Origin: Pseudomonas reidholzensis
GTDB lineage: Bacteria > Pseudomonadota > Gammaproteobacteria > Pseudomonadales > Pseudomonadaceae
Length of the DNA: 64,000 nucleotides
Assembly: GCF_900536025.1 (NCBI RefSeq)
Contig: NZ_UNOZ01000002.1
Location: forward strand, 62,001 to 126,000
Direction of reading: 5' to 3'
Made by a program: the position numbers and the translations under genes. A model generated the notes under the pieces. That model was not told where the DNA came from. It did not search any database and saw only the letters and a program-made list of their open reading frames with translations. Positions 17,067 to 29,132 of this stretch are shown here, in pieces (the first letter of the stretch is position 1; each line of letters begins with the position of its first letter).

Positions 17067-17959
17067 ACCACCTGCTGACCCAACTCGCGGCGCAGCCACT
17101 GCGCCAGCTGCTCGGCGCGCCCGTCTGCGGCGCGCCGCGGCACCCACAGCGCCAACGCGGCGTGCGTGGGCGAGAAGCCCCACGGGGCGATCAAGCGCCC
17201 CGCGCGCAGGTCATCTGCCACCAGCGGTTGTGGCGCGATGGCCACGCCAAGCCCGGCGACCGCTGCCTCCAGCAAGTAATACAGATGCTCGAACGCCTGG
17301 CCGAAATTCAATCTGCCGGGGTCCAGCCCATGCTCCGCAGCCCAGGCCGGCCAGGCCTGAGGGCGTGAAGTGGTGTGCAGCAGGGCTTCATCGAGCAGGG
17401 CGCTGGACGCCGCGCTGCGCAAGCGCTCGGAGCCCGCAAAGTGCGGGCTCAGCACCGGCCCGATACGCTCCTCGGCCAGCACGTGCACCTGCATGTCGGC
17501 CGGCCACGGCGGCTCGGCATACACCAGCAACGCATCCAGCCCAGGACGCCGCGGGTCGAGGTCGCCTTCACCGGCCGACAGGTGCAGGCGCAGCTCGGGC
17601 AAATCCGCCTTGAGCCGCCCCAGCCGCGGGATGAACCAGCGCGCCAGCAGGCTCCCCGAGCAACCGAGGACGAACGGCGCCTGGCTGACATCGCGGCTCA
17701 CTTCGGCGCACACCCCGCGCAACCGGTCGAACGCATCGACGCTGGCGTCGCGCAGGCGGACCCCGGCATCTGTGAGTTTGACGCCACGCCCGTCCTTGAC
17801 GAACAGGGCCACGCCCAAATGCGCCTCGAGCACCTTGATCTGTCGGCTCACCGCGCCATGGGTCACGTGCAGCACTTCGGCGGCCTGACTGACGCTGTTG
17901 AGCCGGGCAGTCGCTTCGAAAGCCCGCAGGGCATTAAGGGGAGGCAGGTCCTGGCGCAT
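17063..17959 (-). CDS. trpI: LysR-type activator of trpBA
   Basis: A 298-residue LysR-family regulator with an N-terminal helix-turn-helix (about residues 22-42, [20 protein letters not shown]) and a C-terminal effector domain. It is divergently transcribed from trpBA, the arrangement of TrpI in P. aeruginosa and P. putida, where TrpI with indoleglycerol phosphate activates trpBA. The dyad in the 110-base gap is the likely binding site. Confidence 0.93.
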   Translation of the reverse strand: MRQDLPPLNALRAFEATARLNSVSQAAEVLHVTHGAVSRQIKVLEAHLGVALFVKDGRGVKLTDAGVRLRDASVDAFDRLRGVCAEVSRDVSQAPFVLGCSGSLLARWFIPRLGRLKADLPELRLHLSAGEGDLDPRRPGLDALLVYAEPPWPADMQVHVLAEERIGPVLSPHFAGSERLRSAASSALLDEALLHTTSRPQAWPAWAAEHGLDPGRLNFGQAFEHLYYLLEAAVAGLGVAIAPQPLVADDLRAGRLIAPWGFSPTHAALALWVPRRAADGRAEQLAQWLRRELGQQVV

Positions 17960-17981
17960 ATGACGTGTGAGTTTTCCTGAC

Positions 17982-17996
17982 AGATTGCAGCAATCT
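17982..17996. promoter_or_regulatory. Probable TrpI operator dyad
   Basis: AGATTGC-A-GCAATCT is a perfect 7-1-7 palindrome in the trpI-trpB gap, 23 bases before the trpI start and 74 bases before the trpB start. LysR-type sites usually have such dyads near -65 of the activated promoter. Confidence 0.6.
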
Positions 17997-18069
17997 TATC
18001 GGTTTTCAGCCGGGCGTGTCGTGGTTAGAGTAAAGCCCATCACTCCTTCATAACGCCTTGGAGCGCTCC

Positions 18070-19287
18070 ATGACCCAGACCCAATTCCGCGCTGGCCCCG
18101 ACGCCAACGGCCTGTTCGGCGCGTTCGGCGGCCGCTATGTGGCTGAAACCCTGATGCCGCTGGTGCTGGACCTGGCCCGCGAGTACGAAGCGGCCAAGGC
18201 CGACCCGAAATTCCTCGAAGAGCTGGCCTACTTCCAGCGCGATTACATTGGCCGGCCAAACCCGCTGTACTTCGCCGAGCGCCTGACCGAGCACTGCGGC
18301 GGGGCAAAGATCTTCTTCAAGCGTGAAGAACTCAACCACACCGGCGCGCACAAGGTGAACAACTGCATCGGCCAGGTGCTGCTGGCCAAGCGCATGGGCA
18401 AGAAACGCCTGATCGCCGAGACCGGCGCCGGCATGCACGGCGTGGCCACCGCCACCGTCGCGGCACGCTTCGGCCTGCCCTGCGTGATCTACATGGGTGC
18501 CACCGACATCGAGCGCCAGCAGGCCAACGTGTTCCGCATGAAGCTGCTGGGCGCCGAAATCGTCCCGGTCACGGCGGGCACCGGCACCCTCAAGGACGCC
18601 ATGAACGAAGCGCTGCGCGACTGGGTGACCAACGTCGACGACACCTTCTACCTGATCGGCACCGTCGCCGGCCCACACCCGTACCCGGCGATGGTCCGCG
18701 ACTTCCAGTCGATCATCGGCAAGGAAACCCGCGCCCAGTTGGACGAGAAGGAAGGGCGCCTGCCCGACAGCCTGATCGCCTGCGTCGGCGGCGGCTCCAA
18801 CGCCATGGGCCTGTTCCACGAATTCCTCGATGACGCCAGCGTGCAGATCATCGGCGTCGAAGCCGGTGGCCACGGTGTCGACACCGACAAGCATGCCGCC
18901 AGCCTCAACGGCGGCGTACCGGGTGTGCTGCACGGCAACCGCACCTACCTGCTGCAGGACGCCGACGGCCAGATCACCGATGCCCACTCGATTTCCGCCG
19001 GCCTCGACTACCCGGGCATCGGCCCTGAGCACGCCTACCTGCACGAAGTGAAGCGGGTCGAGTACGTCAGCATCACCGACGACGAAGCGCTCGACGCCTT
19101 CCACAGCACCTGCCGCCTGGAAGGCATCATCCCGGCGCTGGAGACCTCGCATGCGCTGGCCGAGGCGATCAAGCGCGCGCCGACCCTGCCCAAGGACCAC
19201 CTGATGGTCGTGTGCCTGTCGGGCCGTGGCGACAAAGACATGCAAACCGTGATGAACCACATGGCTGCCCAGGAGAAACAGGCATGA
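18070..19287 (+). CDS. trpB: Tryptophan synthase beta chain
   Basis: Catalyses the PLP-dependent condensation of indole and L-serine to tryptophan, in an alpha2-beta2 complex with TrpA. The 405-residue protein has the PLP lysine K95 in HTGAHKVNN and the phosphate-binding GGGSNAMG. The ATG at 18070 is chosen ([10 protein letters not shown]); an upstream in-frame start adds only MERS. It overlaps trpA by ATGA and diverges from trpI. Confidence 0.97.
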   Translation: MTQTQFRAGPDANGLFGAFGGRYVAETLMPLVLDLAREYEAAKADPKFLEELAYFQRDYIGRPNPLYFAERLTEHCGGAKIFFKREELNHTGAHKVNNCIGQVLLAKRMGKKRLIAETGAGMHGVATATVAARFGLPCVIYMGATDIERQQANVFRMKLLGAEIVPVTAGTGTLKDAMNEALRDWVTNVDDTFYLIGTVAGPHPYPAMVRDFQSIIGKETRAQLDEKEGRLPDSLIACVGGGSNAMGLFHEFLDDASVQIIGVEAGGHGVDTDKHAASLNGGVPGVLHGNRTYLLQDADGQITDAHSISAGLDYPGIGPEHAYLHEVKRVEYVSITDDEALDAFHSTCRLEGIIPALETSHALAEAIKRAPTLPKDHLMVVCLSGRGDKDMQTVMNHMAAQEKQA

Positions 19288-20093
19288 GCCGTCTTCAACA
19301 ACGCTTCGCCGACCTGAAGGCCGAAGGCCGCTCGGCGCTGGTCACCTTCGTCACCGCCGGTGACCCGGGCTACGACGCTTCGCTGGCGATCCTCAAGGGC
19401 CTGCCTGCCGCCGGTGCCGACGTGATCGAGCTGGGCATGCCGTTCACCGACCCGATGGCCGATGGCGTGGCGATCCAGCTGGCCACCCTGCGCGCCCTGG
19501 AAGCCGGCCAGACCCTGGCAAAAACCCTGCAGATGGTCCGCGAGTTCCGCGTCGACAACCAGGCCACGCCGATCGTGCTGATGGGCTACTACAACCCGAT
19601 TCACCGCTTTGGCGTGGAGCAGTTCGTTGCAGAGGCCAAGCAAGCGGGCGTCGATGGCCTGATCATCGTCGACCTGCCGCCTGAGCACGACGCCGAGCTG
19701 GCGACCCCGGCGCAGACCGCGGGTATCGACTTCATCCGCCTGACCACCCCGACCACCGACGACGCGCGCCTGCCACGGGTGCTCGAGCGTAGCTCCGGGT
19801 TTGTCTATTACGTATCGGTGGCCGGCGTGACCGGTGCCGGTTCGGCGACCACCGAGCATGTCAGCGAAGCGCTCGCTCGCCTGCGGCGGCATACCAATCT
19901 GCCGATCAGTGTTGGCTTTGGTATCCGCACCCCAGAGCAAGCGGCGGCGATTGCCCGGTTGGCGGAAGGGGTAGTGGTGGGCTCGGCGCTGGTCGACAAG
20001 ATCGCCCACGCCAAGGATGCCGATCAGGCCGTGAACGATGTGTTGAGCCTGTGCTCGGCGCTGGCTGAAGGCGTGCGTTCAGCGCGTAACTGA
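19284..20093 (+). CDS. trpA: Tryptophan synthase alpha chain
   Basis: Cleaves indole-3-glycerol phosphate to indole and glyceraldehyde 3-phosphate and channels indole to TrpB. The 269-residue TIM barrel has catalytic E49 and D60 in [13 protein letters not shown] and the phosphate-binding GFGIRTPEQ. Its ATG overlaps the trpB stop (ATGA), so translation is coupled. A REP palindrome follows. Confidence 0.97.
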   Translation: MSRLQQRFADLKAEGRSALVTFVTAGDPGYDASLAILKGLPAAGADVIELGMPFTDPMADGVAIQLATLRALEAGQTLAKTLQMVREFRVDNQATPIVLMGYYNPIHRFGVEQFVAEAKQAGVDGLIIVDLPPEHDAELATPAQTAGIDFIRLTTPTTDDARLPRVLERSSGFVYYVSVAGVTGAGSATTEHVSEALARLRRHTNLPISVGFGIRTPEQAAAIARLAEGVVVGSALVDKIAHAKDADQAVNDVLSLCSALAEGVRSARN

Positions 20094-20103
20094 GTCGCCC
20101 ATA

Positions 20104-20153
20104 TCGCGGGCAAGCCCGCTCCTACAGTTTTGTGGGAGCGGGTTTACCCGCGA
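20104..20153. repeat. REP palindrome, cgcgggcaagcccgc type
   Basis: Arms at about 20104-20126 and 20131-20153 with a very short loop. It lies between convergent trpA and the DOPA-dioxygenase-like gene. Confidence 0.83.
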
Positions 20154-20172
20154 AGAGGCCCGAGCAGCCCCT

Positions 20173-20505
20173 TTAGCCCCCGAAGATGGAAAGGTTCAAA
20201 GGCCGCAGTGCCCCCATCCAGATCGCATGATCGCGATGGTCCGCCAGCTCATCCCCGGTCAGCGGATGCAGAAACACCACCAACCCCCGCCGATACAACG
20301 CCAACCACGGCAACACCACCCCCACCACCTCCGGCGCGAATGCCAGCTGGCAGCTCCAGTCCGGGTGCGGCCCGACCGGCTTCTGGTGCATGCGCCCCAT
20401 GCTCACGGGAAACAGCCGTGCCGCTTCCTCGCACAGCTCTCGCGCTTGCTCCATGGTGTGCGCGTCGTAGTAGACGTGGGCGTGATACCCCTTGATCCTT
20501 TGCAC
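20173..20505 (-). CDS. DOPA 4,5-dioxygenase family protein
   Basis: A 110-residue protein of the small PF08883 family: GYHAHVYYD near the N-terminus, MGRMHQKPVGPHPDWSCQL in the middle and DHRDHAIWMG near the end, with histidines positioned for metal binding. Family members include fungal DOPA ring-cleaving dioxygenases; the bacterial role is undefined. Start chosen at GTG 20505 because CAGGAG lies 5-6 bases upstream; the longer frame to 20529 has none. Confidence 0.88.
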   Translation of the reverse strand: MQRIKGYHAHVYYDAHTMEQARELCEEAARLFPVSMGRMHQKPVGPHPDWSCQLAFAPEVVGVVLPWLALYRRGLVVFLHPLTGDELADHRDHAIWMGALRPLNLSIFGG

Positions 20506-20614
20506 GATAACTCCTGAAATACGGTCCAACGATCACCCCACCTGCAAGGCTGAACCCCAGGCACGGGCGGCAAGGCTTGAGCCTACGACTATACCCCGCG
20601 CTTGCCCGCGACGC

Positions 20615-21514
20615 TCAAGCGCTGCGCTCGCGTTCCAGCCAGTCGACAAACCGCCCAATCAGCTCCCCACGGCGTTTGCGCGGCGGCAATACCACGTAAT
20701 AGCCACGCTCCGAGCGCAAACTCCCCGCCAATGGCCGGCACAACAAGCCCTGTTCCACCAACCCATCGACCAGATGCCCCCAGCCGATCGCCACTCCCTG
20801 CCCAGCAATCGCCGCCTGGATCAGCAGGGTGTAGTTATCGAACCGCAGCTGCCCGGACGGCGTTGGGCTGGACACCCCCAATCCGCGAAACACCCCGGCC
20901 CAATCAAACCAGCGACTGGCCTGCTCACCGCGCAAATGCAGCAACGGCAATCGTTGCAACGCCTCGGCTGACAAGGGTTTGCCATGAACCAGTCGCGGAC
21001 TGCACACCGGAAAAACCTCCTCATCGAACAGCCAGCGGCTCTCCCCCTGATGAAAGCGCCCGTCGCCGAACAGCACCGCCACATCGATGTCCGGGCGCAG
21101 CATGGCCTGGCTGCGCTCGCCGGTCACCAGGCTCACATCCACCTGTGGATAAGCCTCGTGAAAGCGCTGCAGCCGAGGCATCAGCCAGAACGCCGCAAAG
21201 GCAAAATCGGTGGCCACCTGGAGCACTTCGCGCTGACCCCGCCCGCTGGCCTCGGCGATGCCCTGGTCCATGGCCTGCAACCCCTGATGCACCTGCTCGA
21301 ACAGCAATTGCCCGGCTTCGGTCAGCTCGATGCCCCGGTAGATCCGGTCGAACAACCGCGCGCCCACCCGCGCCTCGAGGCGTTTGACCTGCTGGCTCAC
21401 CGCCGGCTGGGTGGTGCCCAGTTCCAGCGCCGCCGCGGTGAACCCACGCAGGCGGGCGGCGGCCTCGAACACCCGCAAGGTATCCAGCGACAGGTCGGCA
21501 AGGTGTTCAAACAT
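20615..21514 (-). CDS. LysR-type regulator of choline-sulfate utilization
   Basis: A 299-residue LysR-family regulator with the helix-turn-helix at about residues 25-45 (GFTAAALELGTTQPAVSQQV) and a substrate-binding-type C-terminal domain. It diverges from the choline sulfatase gene, with 108 bases between starts. This matches the 'choline sulfate utilization transcriptional regulator' beside betC in pseudomonads, so it probably controls betC and the choline-binding protein gene. Inducer identity is inference. Confidence 0.9.
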   Translation of the reverse strand: MFEHLADLSLDTLRVFEAAARLRGFTAAALELGTTQPAVSQQVKRLEARVGARLFDRIYRGIELTEAGQLLFEQVHQGLQAMDQGIAEASGRGQREVLQVATDFAFAAFWLMPRLQRFHEAYPQVDVSLVTGERSQAMLRPDIDVAVLFGDGRFHQGESRWLFDEEVFPVCSPRLVHGKPLSAEALQRLPLLHLRGEQASRWFDWAGVFRGLGVSSPTPSGQLRFDNYTLLIQAAIAGQGVAIGWGHLVDGLVEQGLLCRPLAGSLRSERGYYVVLPPRKRRGELIGRFVDWLERERSA

Positions 21515-23948
21515 AAGCAGGGCTAATCCTAGTCATTGCCCGCCATGGGCTTTACCCAAGTTATCCACAGTTGCATCCTCGATCACAAGCACCTCGCATA
21601 ACCTTTGACGATGGAAGCCAGCATGAAACGACCGAACATCCTGTTCATCATGGCCGACCAGATGGCCGCGCCGATGCTGCCGATCTACGCCCCTTCACCG
21701 ATCAAGATGCCCCACCTCAGCCGCCTGGCCGAGCAGGCCGTGGTGTTCGACGCGGCCTACTGCAACAGCCCGCTGTGCGCGCCTTCGCGCTTCACCCTGG
21801 TCAGCGGTCAGTTGCCCAGCCGCATCGGCGCCTACGACAACGCCGCCGACTTCCCGGCCGACATCCCCACCTATGCCCATTACCTGCGGCGCCTCGGCTA
21901 CCGCACCGCGCTGTCAGGCAAGATGCACTTCTGCGGCCCGGACCAGCTGCACGGCTACGAAGAGCGCCTGACCAGCGACATCTACCCGGCCGACTACGGC
22001 TGGGCGGTCAACTGGGACGCGCCTGAGCAGCGGCCAAGCTGGTACCACAACATGTCCTCGGTGTTGCAGGCCGGACCCTGCGTGCGCACCAACCAGCTGG
22101 ATTTCGACGAAGAAGTGGTGTTCAAGGCCCGCCAGTACCTCTACGACCATGTCCGCGAAGGTGATGACAAACCCTTCTGCCTGACCGTGTCGATGACCCA
22201 CCCGCACGACCCCTACACCATCCCCAAGCACTACTGGGATCTCTACGAGGCTGTGGATATCCCGCTGCCGCGCGACGTGCTCGAGCAGCACCAACAGGAC
22301 CCGCATGCGCAACGCCTGCTCAAGGTCTACGACCTGTGGGACAAACCGCTGCCTGTGGATAAAGTCCGCGACGCGCGCCGCGCCTACTTCGGCGCCTGCA
22401 GCTACATCGACGACAACATCGGCAAGCTGCTGCAGACCCTGGACGAATGCGGCCTGGCTGACGACACCCTGATCGTGTTCTCCGGCGACCACGGCGACAT
22501 GCTTGGCGAACGCGGGCTCTGGTACAAGATGCACTGGTTCGAGATGGCGGCGCGGGTGCCGCTGCTGGTGCATGCGCCCAAGCGCTTCGCGGCGGGCCGG
22601 GTGGGCGCGGCGGTGTCCACCTGCGACCTGTTGCCGACCCTGGTCGAGCTGGCCGGCGGCACGCTCGAAGCCGACCTGCACCTCGACGGCCGTTCGCTGC
22701 TGGGCCATCTGCAAGGGCAGGGCGGACACGACGAAGTGATCGGCGAATACATGGCCGAAGGCACCGTCGGCCCGCTGATGATGATCCGCCGCGGCGCCTA
22801 CAAGTTCGTGTACAGCGAAGATGACCCATGGCTACTCTATGACCTGAGCCGCGACCCGCACGAACGGGAGAACCTCACCAGCAGCCCGGATCACCAGGCG
22901 CTGCTGCAGGCATTTGCCGATGAAGCCCGCCAGCGTTGGGATATCCCCAGCCTGCGCCAGCAGGTACTGGCCAGCCAACGGCGCCGCCGCCTGGTGGCCG
23001 AGGCCCTGGCCATCGGCAGGCTGAAGAGCTGGGACCACCAACCCTGGGTGGACGCCAGCCAACAGTACATGCGCAATCACATCGATCTCGACGACCTCGA
23101 GCGCAAGGCACGTTATCCACAGCCCGCACCTATCGATTGAAAGAGGCCGCCATGAACAAGTTATCCACCGCCGTGATCAGCCTGGCCCTGAGCCTGGGCG
23201 CCGTCGCAGCCAATGCCGACAGCGACGCGCAGTGCAGCACGGTGAAGCTGGCCGACCCGGGCTGGAGCGACATCGCCTCCACCAACGCCGTCGCCCGCCT
23301 GTTGCTGGAAAGCCTGGGTTACCAGGTGAAGATCGACAGCCTGGCGGTGCCGATCATCTATGGCGGCCTCAAGGATGGCCGGGTCGATGCGTTTCTCGGC
23401 AACTGGATGCCCGCGCATCAGGGCTTCCATGACAAGTTCGTCGCCAATGGCGACGTCCAGCAGCTCAGCCGCAACCTGCAAGGCACCGAGTTCACCCTGG
23501 CGGTGCCGGATTATGTGTGGAATGCCGGTGTGAAGGACTTTGCCGACCTGCAGAAGCACGCCGCGCAGTTCGACAACAAGCTGTACGGGATCGGCTCCGG
23601 CGCGCCGGCCAACCTGTCGTTGAAGGAGATCATCGATAAAAACCAGTTCGACCTGGGCAAATGGAAGCTGGTCGAGTCCAGTGAGCAGGCGATGCTGGCG
23701 CAAGTGGACCGGGCGGTGAAGAAAAACCAGTTCATCACCTTTCTCGGCTGGACCCCGCACCCGATGAACGTGAAGTTGAAGATGCATTACCTCACGGGCG
23801 GCGAGCAGTGGTTTGGCAGCAAGGGCGAGGTGTTCACCCTGGTACGAAAGGGTTATCCACAGGCCTGCCCGAATGCGGCGAAGCTGCTGGGCAACCTGAA
23901 TTTCGACCTGGACATGGAAAACAGCATCATGGCCGAGGTTGTGGATAA
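21144..23948. repeat. Cluster of six perfect DnaA boxes
   Basis: The 9-mer TTATCCACA or its complement occurs at 21144, 21561, 22354, 23113, 23853 and 23940, five of them inside coding sequence. The density over 2.8 kb is far above chance for this base composition. It could titrate DnaA in the manner of E. coli datA; this is inference. Confidence 0.5.
21623..23140 (+). CDS. betC: Choline sulfatase
   Basis: Hydrolyses choline-O-sulfate to choline and sulfate, feeding glycine betaine synthesis and sulfur supply. The 505-residue type I sulfatase has the C52-x-P-S-R signature (LCAPSRF) whose cysteine is converted to formylglycine, and metal ligands in MADQ near the N-terminus and SGDHGDM in the middle. 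The ATG at 21623 follows GGAAG; earlier in-frame starts at 21605 and 21611 are possible. The choline-binding protein gene starts 11 bases after its stop, so they form an operon. Confidence 0.95.
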   Translation: MKRPNILFIMADQMAAPMLPIYAPSPIKMPHLSRLAEQAVVFDAAYCNSPLCAPSRFTLVSGQLPSRIGAYDNAADFPADIPTYAHYLRRLGYRTALSGKMHFCGPDQLHGYEERLTSDIYPADYGWAVNWDAPEQRPSWYHNMSSVLQAGPCVRTNQLDFDEEVVFKARQYLYDHVREGDDKPFCLTVSMTHPHDPYTIPKHYWDLYEAVDIPLPRDVLEQHQQDPHAQRLLKVYDLWDKPLPVDKVRDARRAYFGACSYIDDNIGKLLQTLDECGLADDTLIVFSGDHGDMLGERGLWYKMHWFEMAARVPLLVHAPKRFAAGRVGAAVSTCDLLPTLVELAGGTLEADLHLDGRSLLGHLQGQGGHDEVIGEYMAEGTVGPLMMIRRGAYKFVYSEDDPWLLYDLSRDPHERENLTSSPDHQALLQAFADEARQRWDIPSLRQQVLASQRRRRLVAEALAIGRLKSWDHQPWVDASQQYMRNHIDLDDLERKARYPQPAPID

Positions 23949-24078
23949 CAAAGTGAGCTTCGATGCGGCGGCCAAGGCGTGGGTCAAAGCGCATCCGGAG
24001 CGCTTGGACAGCTGGTTGGCTGGGGTGAACGCCAAAGATGGCGGGGATGCCACCGAAGCCGTCAAAGCCAAGCTCTGA
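23152..24078 (+). CDS. choX: Choline ABC transporter substrate-binding protein
   Basis: A 308-residue periplasmic binding protein (OpuAC family) with a signal peptide ending near residue 23 (ANA-DSDAQ). The sequence has PGWSDIASTNAVA, IIYGGLKDGRVDAFLGNW and FLGWTPHPMN, whose aromatic residues form the quaternary-ammonium cage in ChoX/BetX-type proteins. It follows betC by 11 bases. The permease and ATPase partners are not in the window, so it must share a transporter encoded elsewhere. The gene symbol is assigned by resemblance. Confidence 0.9.
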   Translation: MNKLSTAVISLALSLGAVAANADSDAQCSTVKLADPGWSDIASTNAVARLLLESLGYQVKIDSLAVPIIYGGLKDGRVDAFLGNWMPAHQGFHDKFVANGDVQQLSRNLQGTEFTLAVPDYVWNAGVKDFADLQKHAAQFDNKLYGIGSGAPANLSLKEIIDKNQFDLGKWKLVESSEQAMLAQVDRAVKKNQFITFLGWTPHPMNVKLKMHYLTGGEQWFGSKGEVFTLVRKGYPQACPNAAKLLGNLNFDLDMENSIMAEVVDNKVSFDAAAKAWVKAHPERLDSWLAGVNAKDGGDATEAVKAKL

Positions 24079-24102
24079 CACAATACGCAAAGACACCAAT
24101 GA

Positions 24103-24195
24103 ACCCTGTGGGAGCGGGCTTGCCCGCGAAAAGTACACCGCGGTGGATGGCACGGGCATCGCCCGTGTTCGCGGGCAAGCCCGCTCCTACAGGGT
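24103..24195. repeat. REP palindrome, cgcgggcaagcccgc type
   Basis: Long arms at about 24103-24130 and 24168-24195 enclose a loop with its own small dyad (CACGGGCATCGCCCGTG). It lies between the binding-protein gene and the same-strand SulP gene and may lower expression of the latter. Confidence 0.84.
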
Positions 24196-24243
24196 CCGAC
24201 TTGTGCCTATGATTACGCAGCTCAAGGACAATCGAGATCCCGC

Positions 24244-25809
24244 ATGCCCCGCCTAACCCACCTGCTGCCCTTCCTCGCCTGGCTGCCACGGCAAACCCGC
24301 CGCAGCCTGCGCCAGGACCTGCTGGTCGGCCTCAGCGGCGCCATCCTTGCCCTGCCTCAATCCATCGCCTACGCCCTGATCGCCGGCCTGCCCGCCGAGT
24401 ACGGTCTCTACGCGGCCATCGTGCCAGTGCTGATCGCTTGCCTCTGGGGCTCCTCGTGGCACCTGATCTGCGGCCCCACCGCCGCCATCTCCATCGTTCT
24501 CTACGCCAGCGTCAGCCCACTGGCCGTCAGCGGCAGCGACGACTATGTGACCCTGATCCTGCTGCTGACCTTTCTTGGCGGTGTGTTCCAGCTGCTGCTC
24601 GGGCTGATCCGCTTCGGCGCGCTGGTCAACTTCGTCTCCCACTCGGTGGTGCTCGGCTTTACCCTCGGCGCGGCCATCGTCATTGCCCTCGGGCAACTGC
24701 CCAACCTGCTCGGCATGGACCTGCCGAGCCAAGCCACCGCGTTGAAGAGCCTGCAGGAACTGCTCAGCCATGCCGGCGACGTCGATGGGCCGTCGCTGCT
24801 GCTCGGCGTGGCGACGTTGCTGATTGGCGTCACCTTCAAGCTCTGGCGCCCACGCTGGCCCAGCCTGTTGATAAGTCTCGTGGTGGTCAGCGTGGTCGCC
24901 TGGGCGCTGCCGGGCTGGTTCGCTCATGTTCCGCGGGTGCCGGCCTTCACCGGCCAACTGCCGCCGCTGAGCCCGCTGCCGCTGCTCGACCTGGAAGTGA
25001 TCCTGCGGCTGCTGCCCAGCGCGGTGGCGGTAGGCATGCTCGGCCTGGTCACCAGCCTGTCGATCGCCCGCTCGCTGTCGTCGCGCTCCGAGCAATTGAT
25101 CGACGCCGACCAGGAGATCCGCGCCCAAGGCCTGTCGAACATGGTCGGGGCTTGGTTTTCGGGGTATCTCTCTTCTGGCTCATTCACCCGCTCGGGCCTG
25201 AGCTACGAAGCGGGCGCGCGCTCGCCAATGGCTGGCGTGTTCTCCGCGCTGTGGGTGGCGTTGTTCGCGGTGACCGGCGCCGGGCTAATCGCCCACCTGC
25301 CTATCCCGGCGATGGCGGGGAGCATCCTGCTGATCTGTTGGGGGTTGGTGGACCACCGGGGCATTCGTGCGCTGTTCCGGGTCAGCCGGGCGGAGTTCCT
25401 GGTGATGGCACTCACCGCTGCAGCGACGCTGCTGCTGGAGTTGCAGACGGCCATCTATGCCGGGGTGCTGGCGTCGCTGTTCTTCTACCTCAAGCGCACT
25501 TCGCGACCACGGGTGCAACAGAGCCGGGAAGGTGAGGCGGATGTGCTGCGCGTGGGTGGGTCGATCTTCTTTGGCGCGGCGCATTACCTGCAGGTGAGGT
25601 TGCAGCGTTGTCAGGGGCCGCATGTGGTGATCGATGCGCGGCAGGTCAACTTCATCGATTACTCGGGGGTCGACATGCTGCACCGCGAGGCGCGGCGGTT
25701 GGGGCGCAATGGGGGGAGCCTGACCCTGCAGCGGGCGCGGCCACAGGTGGTCGAGGAATTGCAGAAGCTGGAAGGGGTTGAGCGATGCCCGATCCGCTTT
25801 GAGGATTGA
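24244..25809 (+). CDS. SulP-family sulfate permease
   Basis: A 521-residue inner-membrane transporter with about 12 membrane segments over residues 25-410 (signature region ALPQSIAYALIAGLPAEYGLYAAIVP near the start) and a C-terminal STAS domain (about 430-521, VNFIDYSGVDMLHREARRLG). It lies 165 bases downstream of the betC-choX pair on the same strand, so transport of sulfate linked to choline-O-sulfate breakdown is a sensible guess. It is only distantly similar to the SulP protein at 1983. Confidence 0.92.
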   Translation: MPRLTHLLPFLAWLPRQTRRSLRQDLLVGLSGAILALPQSIAYALIAGLPAEYGLYAAIVPVLIACLWGSSWHLICGPTAAISIVLYASVSPLAVSGSDDYVTLILLLTFLGGVFQLLLGLIRFGALVNFVSHSVVLGFTLGAAIVIALGQLPNLLGMDLPSQATALKSLQELLSHAGDVDGPSLLLGVATLLIGVTFKLWRPRWPSLLISLVVVSVVAWALPGWFAHVPRVPAFTGQLPPLSPLPLLDLEVILRLLPSAVAVGMLGLVTSLSIARSLSSRSEQLIDADQEIRAQGLSNMVGAWFSGYLSSGSFTRSGLSYEAGARSPMAGVFSALWVALFAVTGAGLIAHLPIPAMAGSILLICWGLVDHRGIRALFRVSRAEFLVMALTAAATLLLELQTAIYAGVLASLFFYLKRTSRPRVQQSREGEADVLRVGGSIFFGAAHYLQVRLQRCQGPHVVIDARQVNFIDYSGVDMLHREARRLGRNGGSLTLQRARPQVVEELQKLEGVERCPIRFED

Positions 25810-25831
25810 GATCTCTGGGGCCGCGTTGCGA

Positions 25832-25920
25832 CCCTTCGCAGGCAAGCCAGCTCCTACACGGTTCTCTGCAAACCCTGAGGCCTGCGCGCAACCTGTAGGC
25901 GCTGGCTTGCCTGCGAAGGG
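25832..25920. repeat. REP palindrome, ttcgcaggcaagccagc type
   Basis: Arms at about 25832-25858 and 25894-25920 with core CTTCGCAGGCAAGCCAGCTCC, a third sequence variant of the REP family here. It separates convergent SulP and aroE genes. Confidence 0.82.
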
Positions 25921-25947
25921 CTGCAAAGCAGCCCCAACATCTCAACG

Positions 25948-26772
25948 TCAGCCGCGCGCCAACTGCCGCCGCAGCTCGTCGAGCACCGGCCCGGTCTCTG
26001 GCCGAACCCCGCGCCAGAGGAAGAACGCCTCAGCCGCCTGCTCCGCCAGCATCCCCAACCCATCCAGCACCTGCGCGGCGCCTAACCGGCTGGCCCACTG
26101 GCAGAACGGCGTCGGCTCCTTGCCGTACATCATGTCGTAGCACACCGTGCGCCCCGCCTCGACCAGGCTGTCGGCAATCGGCGGCATCTCGCCGGCCAGG
26201 CTCGCCGAGGTGGCGTTGATGATCAGGTCCACCGGCTCCTGCAACCAGGCAAAACCACTGGCGACCACCGGCCCCAGCTCATCGAACTCCTGCGCCAGCT
26301 GCTCGGCCTTTTCCACCGTACGGTTGGCGATCACCAGCGACTGCGGGTTGTGCGCCAGGATCGGCTGCAACACGCCACGCACCGCGCCGCCGGCACCCAG
26401 GATGAGGATGCGCTTGCCACTGAGCTCGACCCCGGCATTCACCGTCAGATCACGCACCAGGCCGGCACCGTCGGTGTTATCACCGCGCAGCGTGCCGTCC
26501 TCCAGCCGGGTCAGGGTGTTCACCGCGCCAGCACGCTGGGCCCGGGCGGTCAGGCTGTCGCACAGGCGATAGGCCTCTTCCTTGAAGGGCACGGTGACGT
26601 TGCCGCCGCTGCCCTGCTTGAAGAAGCCGCGGGCGCAGTCACTGAAGTCATCCAGCGGCGCCAGCAGGGTGTTGTATTCAATGTCCTGTCCGGTCTGATC
26701 AGCGAACAGGCGGTGGATCAACGGCGACTTGCTGTGGCCGATCGGGTTGCCGAAAACGACGTACTGGTCCAT
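25948..26772 (-). CDS. aroE: Shikimate dehydrogenase
   Basis: NADPH-dependent reduction of 3-dehydroshikimate in aromatic amino acid synthesis; cytosolic. The 274-residue protein has the substrate motif GHSKSPLIH (residues 12-20), the catalytic lysine in [10 protein letters not shown] and the nucleotide loop GAGGAVRGV. The ATG at 26772 lies behind GAGGAGTTCC; the longer frame is not needed. It lies just downstream of hemF on the same strand with a 26-base gap. Confidence 0.96.
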   Translation of the reverse strand: MDQYVVFGNPIGHSKSPLIHRLFADQTGQDIEYNTLLAPLDDFSDCARGFFKQGSGGNVTVPFKEEAYRLCDSLTARAQRAGAVNTLTRLEDGTLRGDNTDGAGLVRDLTVNAGVELSGKRILILGAGGAVRGVLQPILAHNPQSLVIANRTVEKAEQLAQEFDELGPVVASGFAWLQEPVDLIINATSASLAGEMPPIADSLVEAGRTVCYDMMYGKEPTPFCQWASRLGAAQVLDGLGMLAEQAAEAFFLWRGVRPETGPVLDELRRQLARG

Positions 26773-26798
26773 GGGAACTCCTCGGTTATCCACAGGGC

Positions 26799-28823
<2,025 letters not shown>

Positions 28824-29132
28824 GGGCGGATGGGGCCGTAGTAAGTTGGCTTTAGACCGCGTCAGGGCTGCCAGGCGCAGGCCTTGACCGTTCTGGCGCG
28901 CTCGATCTTGAGGGCGCCAGAAGCGCCAAGGCATGCACCTAGCGGCTTTGATGCACTTCTAACGCACGCCGCCTCAAAGGACGCCAAAGATCCCTGTGGG
29001 AGCGGGTTCACCCGCGAACGAGGGCGAAGCCCTCGCCCTACACAGAGGGTGCTGCTGCCGGCCTCTTCGCGGGTAAACCCGCTCCCACAGGGTCAGGTGG
29101 TTTAGCCAAAACCCTGTGCAAAGCGCCAGGCC
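28824..29132. other. Intergenic region between qor and tsaC
   Basis: A 309-base gap between convergent genes. The right two thirds hold a REP palindrome (28992-29092). The left third (28830-28990) shows a GGCGCC-rich dyad near 28913-28930 but no gene or recognisable RNA. Confidence 0.5.
28992..29092. repeat. REP palindrome with long loop
   Basis: Arms CCCTGTGGGAGCGGGTT...CGCGAA at 28992-29018 and its complement at 29066-29092. The loop contains a second dyad, AGGGCGAAGCCCT. Same subfamily as 4712-4773. Confidence 0.83.
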
